Below, in pieces: positions 22,531 through 22,959 of a DNA stretch of 22,959 nt; the first letter of the stretch is position 1; each line of letters starts with the position of its first letter. The notes under the pieces were generated by a model. It made no database searches. It was not told the origin of the DNA and saw nothing but the letters and a program-made list of their open reading frames with translations. Position numbers and translations under genes: made by a program. This DNA comes from Hyphomicrobiales bacterium. GTDB lineage: Bacteria; Pseudomonadota; Alphaproteobacteria; Rhizobiales; Beijerinckiaceae. The stretch lies in assembly GCA_027489835.1 (NCBI GenBank), contig JAIXZF010000058.1:1-22959 (forward strand), written 5' to 3'.

Positions 22531-22911
22531 CTAGCGAAGGACGGCGGTCGTCTCGATCTCGACCAGCGCCTCGGCTTCCACCAGCCGCACCACCTGCACC
22601 AGCGCCATGGCCGGGAAGTTCCTGCCCATGGTATCGCGGTAGGCGCGGCCGATCTCGCCGATCTCGGAGAGGTAATCCCCGATCGAGCAGACATACCAGG
22701 TCATGCGGGCCACATGCTCGGGCCCCGCGCCAGCCTCGGCCAGCACGGCGAGCGTGTTCTCGAGCGTCTTGCGAACCTGGGCCGCGAGCCCGGAGGGAAA
22801 GCGGCCTTCCTCGTCCCAGGCGATCTGGCCTCCGACGAAGACCATCTTGCCTTCGGCGAGGATGCCATTGGCGTAGCCCTTGGGCTTGGGCCAGCCGGGC
22901 GGCTGCAGCAC
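22531..22911 (-). CDS. RidA/YjgF/UK114-family protein, start uncertain
   Basis: 126 residues from GTG 22911; the frame stays open to the window edge, so the true start could lie further out. It shows the family outline: QPPGWPKPKGYANGI, VFVGGQIAWDEEGRFP, QVRKTLENTLAVLAEAGAGPEHVARMTWYV, YRDTMGRNFPAMALVQVVRL and LVEIETTAV. Active RidA enzymes hydrolyse reactive enamine/imine intermediates and need an arginine in the PAR motif (Arg105 in E. coli); here it is Met102 (FPAMALV), so imine deaminase activity is doubtful and the protein may belong to another Rid subgroup. A different upstream frame ends with TGA at about 22933-22931, which may be the end of a preceding gene. Confidence 0.85.
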   Translation of the reverse strand: MLQPPGWPKPKGYANGILAEGKMVFVGGQIAWDEEGRFPSGLAAQVRKTLENTLAVLAEAGAGPEHVARMTWYVCSIGDYLSEIGEIGRAYRDTMGRNFPAMALVQVVRLVEAEALVEIETTAVLR

Positions 22912-22959
22912 GACGAGCGGCGGATCGGCCTCATCGACGGCGCGCCGCAGGGCGGCGAC

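Noticed and set aside
22488..22694. N-terminal extension of the outer-membrane-like protein
   Set aside because: Arg/Trp-rich sequence opposite in phase to RidA on the same strand; a signal peptide follows the later ATG.
1..22959. Mobile elements, prophage, CRISPR or defence island
   Set aside because: No transposase, integrase, spaced direct-repeat array or defence-type gene was seen; composition is even and gene order is that of a core chromosome.

Overview
This is a GC-rich (about two thirds G+C) alphaproteobacterial chromosome segment, most likely from the Hyphomicrobiales (Rhizobiales). The evidence is the order hemY / mitofilin-like / hemD / hemC diverging from tsaD-gpsA-(small ORF)-EVE, a Fur-family gene of the rhizobial Mur type (no cysteines) divergent from a sitABCD-type metal transporter, and a TRAP carboxylate transporter cluster. 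I cannot name the genus from sequence alone. I see no insertion sequence, phage, integrase or CRISPR array.

Layout. 1-59: 5' part of a tRNA-Thr(CGU) on the minus strand, cut by the window edge. 160-5157 (minus): heme/tetrapyrrole operon hemC -> hemD fused to a mitofilin/Mic60-like membrane domain -> HemY-type TPR membrane protein. 5294-8128 (plus): tsaD (tRNA t6A modification), gpsA (glycerol-3-phosphate for phospholipids), an unrecognised 101-residue protein and an EVE-domain protein, followed at 8219-8701 by a pyridoxamine-phosphate-oxidase-fold protein. 8715-9929 (minus): a DUF2235 alpha/beta hydrolase gene interrupted by one in-frame amber codon. 10151-12100 (plus): acs, with a terminator-like hairpin and a tiny leader ORF just before the start codon, and a strong hairpin terminator after it. 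12159-16239: Fur/Mur-family repressor diverging from sitABCD, with a dense set of TTGC/GCAA half-sites between them. 16226-21638 (minus): a carbohydrate-acid cluster comprising an SMP-30/gluconolactonase, a DapA-family lyase, a GntR/FCD regulator and a three-part TRAP transporter. 21696-22911 (minus): a small outer-membrane-like protein and a RidA-family protein.

How the genes work together. HemC and HemD make uroporphyrinogen III; the co-transcribed membrane proteins (mitofilin-like part and HemY) are the pair that alphaproteobacteria keep beside heme genes. The Fur/Mur protein probably represses sitABCD, and perhaps itself, when Mn(II) is sufficient. The TRAP system probably imports a sugar acid or related carboxylate; the SMP-30 lactonase and DapA-like enzyme would process it, under GntR control through a palindrome upstream of the dapA-like gene.

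Most of the window is core metabolism and housekeeping. The points most worth a second look are the HemD-mitofilin fusion, the candidate attenuator before acs, the amber-interrupted hydrolase, the fur/sit regulatory region with a possibly leaderless fur mRNA, and a RidA homologue lacking the catalytic arginine.
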